Origin: Lacisediminihabitans changchengi
GTDB taxonomy: Bacteria; Actinomycetota; Actinomycetes; Actinomycetales; Microbacteriaceae
Assembly: GCF_016634425.1 (NCBI RefSeq)
Contig: NZ_JAEPES010000001.1
Location: 627,183 to 691,182 of the forward strand
Length of the DNA: 64,000 nt
Direction: 5' to 3'
A model generated the notes under the pieces. The model made no database searches. It was given only the letters and a program-made list of their open reading frames with translations, and had not been told where the DNA came from. How positions within the stretch are numbered: the stretch's first letter is position 1; every line of letters starts with the position of its first letter. The translations under genes and the position numbers were made by a program. Shown piece by piece: positions 35,478 to 44,736 of the stretch.

Positions 35478-36756
35478 TCGCGGCGCCGGCCTGACCGGCA
35501 TGGGGGAGCGAGTGGCAGCAGAGACCTACGGCGAGCACGACACGGCGCGGTGGTATCCCGAACAGCATTCCAGCAGGCGCAGCGACTTCGCACGCGACCG
35601 CGCTCGGCTGCTGCACTCGAGCGCGCTGCGTCGTCTCGCGGCAAAGACGCAGGTGCTCAGCCCCGCCGCCGGACTCGACTTCGCTCGCAACCGCCTGACC
35701 CATTCGCTCGAGGTCGCACAGGTCGGTCGCGAACTCGCTACCAGCCTGGGGCTCGATCCGGATGTCGTGGACACCGCCTGCCTCGCGCACGACCTCGGAC
35801 ACCCGCCGTTCGGCCACAACGGCGAGAAGGCTCTCAGCGTCTGGGCTTCTGACATCGGCGGCTTCGAGGGCAATGCGCAGACCCTGCGGGTGCTGACCCG
35901 CATCGAGCCGAAGGTCTTCGGCAGCGACGGACGGTCGTACGGGCTCAACCTCACCCGGGCGAGCCTTGATGCGAGTTGCAAGTATCCCTGGCCGGACAGC
36001 TCGGCGGTCGACGATCCGAGCGGGCGCTCGAAGTTCGGCTTTTACGCCGATGACGTGGATGCATTCACCTGGCTGCGGCAGGGCGCACCCGACCGCCGGC
36101 TGTGTATCGAGGCTCAAGTCATGGACCTCTCAGACGACATCGCCTACTCGGTCCACGACTTCGAGGATGCTGTGGTGAACGGCTACATCGACGTCGCCGC
36201 CCTCGGCGCTCGGGTCAACCACAGCGATCTGGTCGATTCGATGTTCTCGTGGATCGGGGGCGAGTTCGATCACAACGAGCTGATCGCCGCGTTCGATCGC
36301 CTCGATCTGCTCGACGTATGGCTCGACACGTGGGACGGCTCGCGCCGTGATCAGGGCCGACTGAAGAACCTGACCAGCCAGCTGATCGGACGCTTCGCGG
36401 GCGCTGCGGTGCAGGCAACGCGGGCAGCAGACGGCGATGGCAGCCTCATCCGCTTCCGAGCCAGCATGGTTGTGCCGCGCGAGATCGCCGCGGAGATCGC
36501 CGTGCTGAAAGGCATCGTCGCGGCCTTCGTCATGTCGCACAATACGCGGCAGCCGATCTACGCCGAACAGCGGGAGATCCTGACCGAACTCGCCGAGACG
36601 CTGTTGGCGCGGGGCGATTCCGTGCTCGACGCTGGCTTCGCGGCCGACTGGCGCGAGGCCAGCACTGACGCCGGCCGCAAGCGCGCGGTGGTGGACCAAG
36701 TAGCGTCCCTCACCGACCAGTCGGCGATGTCCTGGCACGAGCGCCTCGTCCGCTAG
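35467..36756 (+). CDS. dgt: deoxyguanosinetriphosphate triphosphohydrolase-like protein
   Basis: HD-domain dNTP triphosphohydrolase family, 429 aa from the GTG at 35467; the ATG at 35500 or GTG at 35512 are alternatives. HD motif: NRLTHSLEVAQVGRELA (first His), CLAHDLGHPPFGHNGE (HD), and MDLSDDIAYSVHDFED (last Asp). The ORF overlaps the dusB stop by 11 bp, and dnaG follows after inverted-repeat copy 12. The dusB-dgt-dnaG order is typical for the family. Confidence 0.94.
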   Translation: MAADRGAGLTGMGERVAAETYGEHDTARWYPEQHSSRRSDFARDRARLLHSSALRRLAAKTQVLSPAAGLDFARNRLTHSLEVAQVGRELATSLGLDPDVVDTACLAHDLGHPPFGHNGEKALSVWASDIGGFEGNAQTLRVLTRIEPKVFGSDGRSYGLNLTRASLDASCKYPWPDSSAVDDPSGRSKFGFYADDVDAFTWLRQGAPDRRLCIEAQVMDLSDDIAYSVHDFEDAVVNGYIDVAALGARVNHSDLVDSMFSWIGGEFDHNELIAAFDRLDLLDVWLDTWDGSRRDQGRLKNLTSQLIGRFAGAAVQATRAADGDGSLIRFRASMVVPREIAAEIAVLKGIVAAFVMSHNTRQPIYAEQREILTELAETLLARGDSVLDAGFAADWREASTDAGRKRAVVDQVASLTDQSAMSWHERLVR

Positions 36757-36774
36757 CGAAGCCCCGAACGCAAC

Positions 36775-36887
36775 TCCTGAGTGTCCATAGTTGCCCGAGC
36801 CGAAATCGGAAACTCAGGAAAGTGGTCGCGTTTCGCCGTCGACACGTGCGCGGTGGGCGACTCCCCGCGCACAAGTCCTGAGTTTCC
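36775..36887. repeat. interspersed inverted-repeat element, copy 12 (80 bp) with extra right arm
   Basis: Complete element with arms at 36808-36819 and 36876-36887 (outer length 80 bp). A diverged isolated right arm TCCTGAGTGTCC lies upstream at 36775-36786, as in copy 6. Inner GGTCG is present on the left only. Confidence 0.92.
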
Positions 36888-36940
36888 GTGGGGTCGCCCA
36901 CAGGTGGGGCCGCCCCGGCCGGAGCGACCCCGCGCGAAAG

Positions 36941-36952
36941 TAGACTGGGCGG
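36941..36952 (+). promoter_or_regulatory. -10 element for leaderless dnaG
   Basis: TAGACT (36941-36946), 6 nt before the GTG at 36953. Confidence 0.55.
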
Positions 36953-38854
36953 GTGCCCGGACTGATCAGACGCAATGACATCGACGAGGTGCGGGCGCGC
37001 GTCAACATCGCCGACGTGGTAGGGGACTACGTCACCCTGAAGGGCGCCGGTGTGGGCTCCATGAAGGGCCTCTGCCCGTTCCATGACGAGCGCAGCCCGA
37101 GCTTCCATGTGCGCCCCGGTGTCGGTCGGTACCACTGCTTCGGCTGCGGCGAAGACGGCGATGTCTTCAGCTTCTTGCAGAAGATGGACCACACCACGTT
37201 CTCCGAATCGGTCGAGCGCATGGCGGCCCGCATCGGCTTCGAGCTCCACTATGAAGACGGCGGCAACGCCAACCCCGACCAGGGCAACCGCGCCCGCATC
37301 CTCGGCGCCAACGAGGCGGCGGCAGCGTACTTCGTCGGCCAACTGGTCACGCCCGAGGCGGAGCCCGCCAGGCAGTTCCTCGGTGAGCGTGGCTTCGACC
37401 CCGCCGCCGCCCAGCGTTTCGGCGTCGGCTTCGCGCCGAAGAGCTACGACGCCCTGAGCAAGCACCTCAAATCGAAGGGTTTCACCGAGGCGGAGCTGCT
37501 CGCCGCCGGACTCGTCGGGCAGGGCGATCGCGGCACGTACGACCGATTCCGCGGCCGCCTGGTCTGGCCGATTCGCGACGTCACCGGCGCCGCGCTGGGG
37601 TTCGGCGCTCGGCGCCTGCTGGATGACGACCAGGGCCCCAAATACCTCAACACCCCCGAGACGGCGGTGTATCACAAGTCGCACGTCCTCTACGGGCTGG
37701 ACCTGGCAAAACGTGACATCTCCCGCGGCAAACAGGTCGTGGTCGTCGAGGGCTATACGGATGTCATGGCCTGCCATCTCGCGGGCGTCACGACCGCGGT
37801 CGCCACCTGTGGCACCGCTTTCGGGGTGGACCACATCAAGGTCGTCCGCCGCGTGCTGGGCGACTTCGACAACGCCGATTCGCACGGGCTGGGTGAGGTC
37901 ATCTTCACCTTCGACCCGGATGAGGCCGGCCAGAAGGCGGCGAGTCGCGCTTTCGCCGAGGAGCAGCGCTTCGCCGCCCAGACCTTTGTCGCGGTCGCGC
38001 CCGACGGACTCGACCCGTGCGACCTGCGCCTGCAGCGCGGCGACGACGCCGTGCGGCGGTTGATCACGAACAAGAAGCCGATGTTCGAGTTCATGCTGCG
38101 GCGCGTGCTCGCGGAGTACAACCTGGACACGGTCGAGGGCCGGGTCGGCGCGCTCCGGGCGTCCGCGCCGGTGCTCGCGGGCATCCGTGATCAGTCCCTC
38201 ACCTCGGGCTACGTGCGCAGTCTCGCGGGCTGGCTCGGCATGGACCTCGGAGAGGTCGGTCGCGCGGTGACCTCGGTGCGGGGGCGCCCGGCCGAACCGC
38301 AGCGCAGAACGCAGCATCAGCCGGAGTCGGCCCAGACGGTCGTGCAGGACGCGATCGTCGGACCGTCCATGATGCAGCTGCCCACCGACCCATCCACGCG
38401 TCTCGAGCGCGACTCGCTCATGGCGATGCTGCAGTACCCGGAGTCCATCGGCATCGACCTGGTGCGCCGTGCCAGCCAGGCCGTCTACTCCAATCCGTCG
38501 CTGGCGGTGGTGAGCGACGGCATCACCGCGGCGCTCGGCTCGCCCGATGGTCCCGCAGCCTTCGCCACCACGGCGTGGGTCGACCGGGTGGTTGCCGAGG
38601 TGCCGCTGCCGTACGCGAACCTGGTGAAGGAGCTTGGCGTGGCTCCGATCCCCGAGAAGGAGGGGCGCGAGCTCACCATTTACGGCCGTGGGGTCACCTC
38701 CACCATGGTCGACCGTGATCTGTTGCGGCAGAAGACCGAGCTTCTCGGTGCGCTGCAACGAACGGATGCCGTGGCCGAGCCCCAGCGCTACCGCGACCTC
38801 CAGGTCGAACTGGTCCGCATCGAGGCCGAGCGGCGCACCCTCCGCGGGGACTGA
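36953..38854 (+). CDS. dnaG: DNA primase
   Basis: Replication primase, 633 aa, GTG start. Zinc-binding domain with C41-x2-H44 and C62-x2-C65 (CPFH; CFGC), RNA polymerase core with the TOPRIM motif VVVEGYTDVMACHLAG and DPDEAGQKAA, and a C-terminal helicase-binding region. Complete, normal length. A short hairpin follows its stop. Confidence 0.97.
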   Translation: MPGLIRRNDIDEVRARVNIADVVGDYVTLKGAGVGSMKGLCPFHDERSPSFHVRPGVGRYHCFGCGEDGDVFSFLQKMDHTTFSESVERMAARIGFELHYEDGGNANPDQGNRARILGANEAAAAYFVGQLVTPEAEPARQFLGERGFDPAAAQRFGVGFAPKSYDALSKHLKSKGFTEAELLAAGLVGQGDRGTYDRFRGRLVWPIRDVTGAALGFGARRLLDDDQGPKYLNTPETAVYHKSHVLYGLDLAKRDISRGKQVVVVEGYTDVMACHLAGVTTAVATCGTAFGVDHIKVVRRVLGDFDNADSHGLGEVIFTFDPDEAGQKAASRAFAEEQRFAAQTFVAVAPDGLDPCDLRLQRGDDAVRRLITNKKPMFEFMLRRVLAEYNLDTVEGRVGALRASAPVLAGIRDQSLTSGYVRSLAGWLGMDLGEVGRAVTSVRGRPAEPQRRTQHQPESAQTVVQDAIVGPSMMQLPTDPSTRLERDSLMAMLQYPESIGIDLVRRASQAVYSNPSLAVVSDGITAALGSPDGPAAFATTAWVDRVVAEVPLPYANLVKELGVAPIPEKEGRELTIYGRGVTSTMVDRDLLRQKTELLGALQRTDAVAEPQRYRDLQVELVRIEAERRTLRGD

Positions 38855-38872
38855 GCCCGCCTCACTGCGGGC
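38855..38872 (+). terminator. short hairpin after dnaG
   Basis: GCCCGC (38855-38860) and GCGGGC (38867-38872) with a 6-nt loop directly after the dnaG stop. No U-run; weak terminator candidate. Confidence 0.35.
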
Positions 38873-39047
38873 CACTCCCTGTGTTGCAGGTGGGTAAACA
38901 TTCCGCCGTTTTGCCCCCGTGAATTGGTGGCCGACTCCGCTTCTCTGATAGCAAGGACGCATACAGCAATGCACGGCCCTCGTTCGGGGTGCCTTTTCGT
39001 GGTCTGCCGCATGCGCTCCCGAAGTCAATGAGCGCTCGTGGCCTGCC

Positions 39048-39093
39048 CGAGTGCTTTCAACCAAGAGAGCCGAGTGCTTTCGACCAAGAGAGG
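39048..39093 (+). repeat. 23-bp tandem duplication of the ribosome-binding region
   Basis: CGAGTGCTTTC(A/G)ACCAAGAGAG occurs twice back to back (39048-39070 and 39071-39093; two mismatches, at unit positions 12 and 23). Each copy carries the purine-rich AAGAGAG; the second, ending AGAGAGG, is placed as the SD for the ATG at 39101. Confidence 0.9.
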
Positions 39094-39100
39094 TAGACGC

Positions 39101-40744
39101 ATGACGTCCGCATCCATCTTCCGCAAGCGTTCGCTTGCACTGCTGGGGGTCGCCGCCGTTGCGGCAATCACCCTGGCGGGTTGCTCGGCCGGCGGGGCAA
39201 ACAGCAACAACGCTGCCTCCACGCCGCTCACCATCGGCACGACTGACAAGGTCACCGTGCTCGACCCGGCCGGTTCGTACGACAACGGCTCGTTCGCCGT
39301 GCAGAACCAGGTATTTCCGTTCCTCTTCAACACCCCGTACGGCAGCCCGGACGTTCAGCCCGACATCGCCGTCTCCGGTGACTTCACCTCGCCGACCGAG
39401 TTCACGGTCAAGCTGAAGCCAAACCTCAAGTTCGCCAACGGTGACAAGCTCACCTCCTCCGACGTCAAGTTCACCTTCGACCGCGACCTGAAGATCGCGG
39501 ACGAGAACGGCCCGTCGTCGCTGCTGTACAACCTCGCGAGCGTCGCGGCCCCCGATGCGACCACCGTCGTGTTCACGCTCAAGCAGGCGAACGACCAGGT
39601 CTTCAAGCAGATTCTGTCGAGCCCCGCTGGCCCGATCGTCGACGAGCAGGTCTTCCCGGCCGACAAGCTCCTCAGCGACAACGACATCGTCAAGAGCAAC
39701 GCCTTCGCCGGCCAGTACACGATCAAGAGCTATAACTTCAACAACCTGATCTCCTACAAGGCGAACCCCAACTACGACGGGGTGCTCGGCAAGGCGAAGA
39801 CCGATGTGGTCAACGTCAAGTACTACACGTCGCAGTCGAACCTCAAGCTCGACGTGCAGAAGGGCGATGTGGATGTCGCCTTCCGCAGCCTGTCGCCCAC
39901 CGACGTCTCGAGCCTCGAGAAGGAAAAAAACGTGACCGTTTACCACGGTCCCGGTGGCGAGATCCGCTACTTCGTCTTCAACTTCCAGACCGCTCCGTAC
40001 GGAACGAAGACACCGGATGCCAACCCGGCCAAGGCTCTCGCTGTGCGCCAGGCGGCTGCCGACCTGGTCGACCGCGACGCTCTGTCGAAGGATGTCTACA
40101 AGGGCACGTACTCGCCGCTGTACTCCTACGTTCCGGACGGCCTGACCGGTGCCACCACGGTGCTGAAGGACCTGTACGGCAACGGCAAGGGCGGCCCGGA
40201 CGAGTCGAAGGCCAAGAAGACCCTGCAGGACGCCGGCGTCACCACCCCGATCAAGCTCGACCTGCAGTACAACACCGATCACTACGGTGAGTCGTCGAGC
40301 GACGAGTACGCGGCACTGAAGAGCGAGCTCGAGACCGGCGGCCTGTTCTCGGTCAACCTGCAGTCCACCGAGTACGTGCAGTACTCGAAAGACCGCAAGG
40401 CCGGCGTCTACTCGGTGTTCCAGCTCGGTTGGTTCCCGGACTACTCCGACGCTGACAACTACCTCACGCCGTTCTTCTACAACCCGACGGACAAGGAGGC
40501 GTTCATCCTCAACCACTACGACAACCCGACCGTCGACGGCCTCATCCTCAAGCAGGGTGTGACCAGCGACAAGGCCGAGCGGGCGAAGATCATCGAAGAG
40601 ATCCAGGCGGATGTCGCCGCGGACCTCCCGACCATCCCGCTGCTGCAGGGCGACCAGGTCGCTGTTGCGGGGAAGGATGTCAAGGGGATCAAGGACACGC
40701 TCGACGCGTCGTTCAAGTTCCGCTACGGAGCGCTCTCGAAGTAG
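39101..40744 (+). CDS. ABC transporter solute-binding lipoprotein, family 5
   Basis: 547 aa from the ATG at 39101. Signal: SIFRKRSLALLGVAAVAAITLAGC, lipobox LAGC, then Ser/Gly/Asn-rich linker. SBP_bac_5 fold with KFANGDKLTSSDVKFTFDRDL at about 120-140 and the C-terminal VFQLGWFPDYSDADNYLTPFFY. It is the first gene of a seven-gene importer/enzyme operon. The sequence is Lys-rich for this GC-rich genome, as usual for an abundant exported receptor. Substrate probably an oligopeptide or a sugar-acid-like compound given the downstream enzymes (inference). Confidence 0.92.
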   Translation: MTSASIFRKRSLALLGVAAVAAITLAGCSAGGANSNNAASTPLTIGTTDKVTVLDPAGSYDNGSFAVQNQVFPFLFNTPYGSPDVQPDIAVSGDFTSPTEFTVKLKPNLKFANGDKLTSSDVKFTFDRDLKIADENGPSSLLYNLASVAAPDATTVVFTLKQANDQVFKQILSSPAGPIVDEQVFPADKLLSDNDIVKSNAFAGQYTIKSYNFNNLISYKANPNYDGVLGKAKTDVVNVKYYTSQSNLKLDVQKGDVDVAFRSLSPTDVSSLEKEKNVTVYHGPGGEIRYFVFNFQTAPYGTKTPDANPAKALAVRQAAADLVDRDALSKDVYKGTYSPLYSYVPDGLTGATTVLKDLYGNGKGGPDESKAKKTLQDAGVTTPIKLDLQYNTDHYGESSSDEYAALKSELETGGLFSVNLQSTEYVQYSKDRKAGVYSVFQLGWFPDYSDADNYLTPFFYNPTDKEAFILNHYDNPTVDGLILKQGVTSDKAERAKIIEEIQADVAADLPTIPLLQGDQVAVAGKDVKGIKDTLDASFKFRYGALSK

Positions 40745-40812
40745 GTCAGCGACTAAATAGCACGAAATAGCACGGCGTTCACGCGGCTAGAGTTTTCTCA
40801 CCGTGTGAACCG

Positions 40813-40845
40813 AGGGCGACCCGCACGCAGGTAGCGGGTCGCCCT
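40813..40845 (+). terminator. strong intercistronic hairpin between receptor and permease genes
   Basis: A perfect 12-bp stem, AGGGCGACCCGC (40813-40824) and GCGGGTCGCCCT (40834-40845), 9-nt loop, followed by ttcc. Placed 69 bp after the receptor stop, it probably gives partial termination or 3'-end protection so the receptor is made in excess over the permeases. Confidence 0.7.
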
Positions 40846-40879
40846 TTCCATCTGCATCACCTTTGATCGATTGGTCACG

Positions 40880-41974
40880 ATGACGTCAACCGCCGTTACG
40901 ACGGATGCCCCTCCCGGGGTTCCCGAGCCGACAGCAGCGAAGAAGACCAGGGGTGGCAGCCTCGGTCGCTACATCCTGGTGCGCTTCCTGCTCATCTTCC
41001 CGACCATCTTCATCCTGGTCACGATGGTGTTTCTTCTGCTGCGGGTGATCGGCGATCCCATCACCGCATCGCTCGGCGGCAAGCTCAACGCCGTGCAACT
41101 GCAAGAGCGCATCCATGCCGCAGGCTATGACCGCCCGATCCTGGTGCAGTACTTCGAGTACCTCGGCCAGATCTTCACCGGCAACTTCGGCACCACCATC
41201 AGCGACAACCGCCCGATCAGCGAGGTGCTGCTCACCTACGGCGGCGCGACACTCGAACTCGCCTTCTACGCGCTGATCGTCGCCTTCGTGGTCGGTATCC
41301 CGCTCGGCATGCTCGCCGCGTACCTGCGTGACCGCTGGCCCGACGCGATTCTGCGGGTTCTCGCCATCCTGTTCTACGCCACCCCGGTGTTCTTCGCCGG
41401 TCTCCTGCTGAAACTCGTGTTCGGAGTGTGGCTCGACGTGCTGCCGATCGCGGGGAGAGCGTCGACGAGTACCGAGCTGGAGATCCAGCTGCTGCCCAAC
41501 AAGACCGGCATCTACCTGATCGACTCGTTCCTCACCGGCGACCCGGCCGCCATCGGCGACGTTCTGCAGCACGCTGTGCTGCCCGGCATTGCGCTCGGCC
41601 TGCTCACCGCGGGGGTCTTTCTCCGTCTGGTGCGCACGAACGTCATCGGAACGCTGTCCTCCGAATACGTCGACGCGGCGCGTTCGCGCGGTGTGAGCGA
41701 GTTCCGGCTGGTTCGCAAGCACGCGTACAAGCCCGCCCTGGTTCCGATCATCACGGTCATCGGCCTGCAGATCGCGCTGCTGCTCGGTGGTGCGGTGCTC
41801 ACCGAGACGACCTTCGAATGGAAGGGGCTCGGCTTCATGCTGGCCCAGTACCTCTCCGCGCGTGACTTCGTGGCCGTGCAGGGCATCGTCGCGCTGCTCG
41901 CGGTCATCGTCGCCGTGACCAACTTCATCGTCGACATCATCGCGGCACTTGTCGATCCCCGAGTGAGGTACTGA
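40880..41974 (+). CDS. ABC transporter permease, DppB/OppB type
   Basis: 364 aa from the ATG at 40880 (TTG at 40871 is an alternative). Integral membrane subunit with an N-terminal helix after RYILVRFLLIFPTIFILVTMVFLLLRV, the peri-domain segment PILVQYFEYLGQIFTGNFGTT, and the EAA-type loop SEYVDAARSRGVSEFRLVRKHAYKPALVPIITVIGLQ that contacts the ATPases. Six helices expected. TGATG overlap with the next permease. Confidence 0.94.
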   Translation: MTSTAVTTDAPPGVPEPTAAKKTRGGSLGRYILVRFLLIFPTIFILVTMVFLLLRVIGDPITASLGGKLNAVQLQERIHAAGYDRPILVQYFEYLGQIFTGNFGTTISDNRPISEVLLTYGGATLELAFYALIVAFVVGIPLGMLAAYLRDRWPDAILRVLAILFYATPVFFAGLLLKLVFGVWLDVLPIAGRASTSTELEIQLLPNKTGIYLIDSFLTGDPAAIGDVLQHAVLPGIALGLLTAGVFLRLVRTNVIGTLSSEYVDAARSRGVSEFRLVRKHAYKPALVPIITVIGLQIALLLGGAVLTETTFEWKGLGFMLAQYLSARDFVAVQGIVALLAVIVAVTNFIVDIIAALVDPRVRY

Positions 41975-43029
41975 TGACCACCATCGCCACCCCCAAGCGC
42001 CCGCTCTGGCAGCGCATCCCGGTCGTGCACCAGCTGCGCCAGAGCGTCGGCCTGCAGCGCGGCATGCTCATCGCCGGACTCGTCATCACGGCGATCTTCG
42101 TGCTGACCGCGATCTTCGCGCCGCTGCTCGCCCCGTATCGGTACGACCAGCTGAAAGATGATTCGGGCAACTTCGGCGCACAGTTGCCTCCGGGCGGCAA
42201 GCACCTCCTGGGCACAACGGTCGGCGGCTACGACGTGCTCTCCCGGGTGATCTGGGGAGCGCAGACCGCGGCCCTGGTCATCGTCGTTGCACTCGTCCTC
42301 TCTGTTTTCGCGGGCATCCTGATCGGTCTGGTCTCCGGTTATATCGGTGGCTGGGTCGACCGTGTGCTGGTGACCATCGGCGACGCCGTCTACGCCTTCC
42401 CGAGCCTGCTGCTGGCGATCGTGTTCTCGATCGTGATCTCCGGCGGTCAGTCGGGGCTCTGGCCTGGAATCCTCTCGGCCGCGGTCTCGATCACCGTGGT
42501 ATTCATCCCGCAGTATTTCCGGGTGATCCGCGCCGAGACGGTGCGCATCAAGTCCGAGGCGTACGTCGAGTCGGCCAAGGTGATCGGGGCGAGTAGCGCG
42601 CGCATCATGTTCCGCCACATCCTGCGCAATGCCACCCGGTCGCTTCCACTAATCTTCACCCTCAACGCGTCAGAGGCCCTGCTGACCCTCGCAGGTCTCG
42701 GCTTCCTCGGCTTCGGCATCGAGCCGACGAAGGCTGCCGAGTGGGGCTACGACCTCAACAAGTCGATCTCGGACGTCACGAGCGGAATCTGGTGGACGTC
42801 GCTGTTCCCCGGCCTCGCCATCGTGCTGGTCGTTCTCGGACTCACCCTGGTGGGTGAGAGCCTGAACGACCTGGCCGACCCGCGGCTGCGTACCCGTCGC
42901 CGCAGCGGTGGCGCGGCGACCGTCGCAGCGGTATCGACCGTGCCCGGGGGCAGCCTCGATATGGTCTCCGACATCGACGAGCTCGAAGCCGACGACCCGG
43001 ATGCACGCGAACGCGAGGAGCAGAGATGA
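41974..43029 (+). CDS. ABC transporter permease, DppC/OppC type
   Basis: 351 aa. N-terminal OppC helix region (RGMLIAGLVITAIFVLTAIFAPLLAPY), the conserved GGKHLLGTTVGGYDVLSRVIWGAQ, and the EAA loop SEAYVESAKVIGASSARIMFRHILRNATRSLPLI. The C-terminal tail beyond about 315 is extended, polar and acidic (DELEADDPDAREREEQR), longer than in a minimal DppC. Pairs with the preceding permease; overlaps the ATPase gene by 4 bp. Confidence 0.94.
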   Translation: MTTIATPKRPLWQRIPVVHQLRQSVGLQRGMLIAGLVITAIFVLTAIFAPLLAPYRYDQLKDDSGNFGAQLPPGGKHLLGTTVGGYDVLSRVIWGAQTAALVIVVALVLSVFAGILIGLVSGYIGGWVDRVLVTIGDAVYAFPSLLLAIVFSIVISGGQSGLWPGILSAAVSITVVFIPQYFRVIRAETVRIKSEAYVESAKVIGASSARIMFRHILRNATRSLPLIFTLNASEALLTLAGLGFLGFGIEPTKAAEWGYDLNKSISDVTSGIWWTSLFPGLAIVLVVLGLTLVGESLNDLADPRLRTRRRSGGAATVAAVSTVPGGSLDMVSDIDELEADDPDAREREEQR

Positions 43030-44735
43030 GCACGCTGAAGCGGGGCGAGCAGGCGGTCGGCATCACTGACCTCACGGTCACTTTCGCCACCGACGGTGGG
43101 GATGTCCGCGCGGTCGACGGCGTCAGCCTGGCGGTCGCCGCGGGCGAGGTTCTCGCCATCGTCGGCGAGTCGGGCAGTGGCAAGACCGTCACCGCCAAGA
43201 CGATCCTCGGCCTCCTGCCCGAGACGGCCACGGCGTCGGGGGTGGTGCTGCTCGGCGGCGACAACGTCGTCACCGTCAGCCACTCGCGCCTGCGCGAATT
43301 GCGGGGCGCCAGCGCCGCGATGGTGTTCCAGGAGCCGTCCACCGCGCTGAATCCGGTGTACACGGTCGGCTGGCAGATCATCGAGGGGCTGCGTGCCCAC
43401 GGAAAGTACAGCAGGGCCGAGGCGAGGGCGAAAGCCGTCGACATCCTGACCAAGGTCGGTATTCCAGATGCCGCGACCCGCATCGACTACTACCCGCACC
43501 AGTTCTCGGGCGGGCAGAAGCAGCGCGTGGTCATCGCGATGGCGCTCGTGCTCGACCCCGCCGTCATCGTCGCCGACGAGCCGACCACCGCGCTCGACGT
43601 GACGGTGCAGGCCGAGATCCTCGACCTGCTGCGGCGTTGCCGCGACGAGTTCGACACGGCGATCGTGCTGATCACCCACAACATGGGTGTGGTCGCCGAC
43701 CTTGCCGATCGGGTTGCCGTGATGTATCAGGGCGAGCTCGTCGAGCAGGCGGACGTCGTCACGCTGTTCTCGAATCCGCAGGCGGACTACACCAAGAAGC
43801 TTCTCGCCGCCGTGCCGCGCATCGGCACCGGAACCGCACAGACGCGCGAGCGCGCGATCGACCGTGCCCTCGCCCCGACCGAGTCGCTCGTCGTCGCGAA
43901 TGACCTCGTCATCGAGTATCCGGGTCGCCTCGGTCAGAAGGGATTCCGAGCGGTCAACGGGGTCAGCTTCGAGATCGGCACCCGAGAGGTGCTCGGGCTG
44001 GTCGGTGAGAGCGGATCGGGAAAGACCACGATCGGGCGCGCCATCGCCGGCCTCACCAAGGTCAGCGGTGGGTCGCTGAAGGTGCTCGGCCAGGAGATGC
44101 TCGGGGTGAAGGAGCGGAACTTCCGACCGCTGCGCAAAGAGATCGGCTTCGTCTTCCAAGACCCCGCCACCAGCTTCAACCCGCTGCTCACCATCGCCGA
44201 GTGCGTGGCCGAGCCGCTCATCGTTCACGGGGGAGCGGCGGATGCCCTCGCCGCCCGCACCCGAGTGCACGAGTTGCTCGAGGCAGTGCAGCTGCCGCGC
44301 TCGTTCGGGGACCGCTACCCGCACGAACTGAGCGGTGGCCAGCGACAGCGTGCCTCGCTCGCCCGCGCTCTCGCCTTGCAGCCCCGCCTGTTGATCGCCG
44401 ACGAGCCGACCAGCGCCCTCGACGTCTCGGTGCAGGCCCGCGTGCTCGAGCTGTTCGCCGAGCTGCAGAAGGAATTCGGCTTCGCTGCCCTCTTCATCAG
44501 CCACGACCTCGCGGTGGTTGACCTGCTCGCCGACCGCATCGCGGTGCTGTACCACGGTGATCTGGTTGAGGAGGGGACTGGCGCCGAGGTGTTGGGAGCG
44601 CCGCGACATCCGTACACCCGTCGTCTGCTGGCATCGCTGCCGGTGCCCGACCCTCTCGACCAGGAGCGCCGCCGCGAAGAACTGCGAGCGATCGTCGCGG
44701 AAGAACGCGCGGCGAGCGTGAAGGAGGCTGGCTGA
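43026..44735 (+). CDS. fused two-domain ABC ATPase (DppD-DppF type)
   Basis: 569 aa with two complete nucleotide-binding domains. Domain 1: Walker A GESGSGKT (about 50), signature FSGGQKQR, Walker B VIVADEPTTALDV. Domain 2 (from about 280): Walker A GESGSGKT, signature LSGGQRQR, Walker B LLIADEPTSALDV. Both keep D-loops and H-loops (LITHN; FISHD). Fusion of the two ATPases is common in actinobacterial Dpp systems and alone would suffice for one transporter; a third ATPase follows. Confidence 0.95.
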   Translation: MSTLKRGEQAVGITDLTVTFATDGGDVRAVDGVSLAVAAGEVLAIVGESGSGKTVTAKTILGLLPETATASGVVLLGGDNVVTVSHSRLRELRGASAAMVFQEPSTALNPVYTVGWQIIEGLRAHGKYSRAEARAKAVDILTKVGIPDAATRIDYYPHQFSGGQKQRVVIAMALVLDPAVIVADEPTTALDVTVQAEILDLLRRCRDEFDTAIVLITHNMGVVADLADRVAVMYQGELVEQADVVTLFSNPQADYTKKLLAAVPRIGTGTAQTRERAIDRALAPTESLVVANDLVIEYPGRLGQKGFRAVNGVSFEIGTREVLGLVGESGSGKTTIGRAIAGLTKVSGGSLKVLGQEMLGVKERNFRPLRKEIGFVFQDPATSFNPLLTIAECVAEPLIVHGGAADALAARTRVHELLEAVQLPRSFGDRYPHELSGGQRQRASLARALALQPRLLIADEPTSALDVSVQARVLELFAELQKEFGFAALFISHDLAVVDLLADRIAVLYHGDLVEEGTGAEVLGAPRHPYTRRLLASLPVPDPLDQERRREELRAIVAEERAASVKEAG

Positions 44736-44736
44736 C

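Noticed and set aside
36710..40516. 1268-codon reverse-strand open frame opposite dnaG and the receptor gene
   Set aside because: Spans two clearly real forward genes and the gap between them; composition is that of an antisense shadow.
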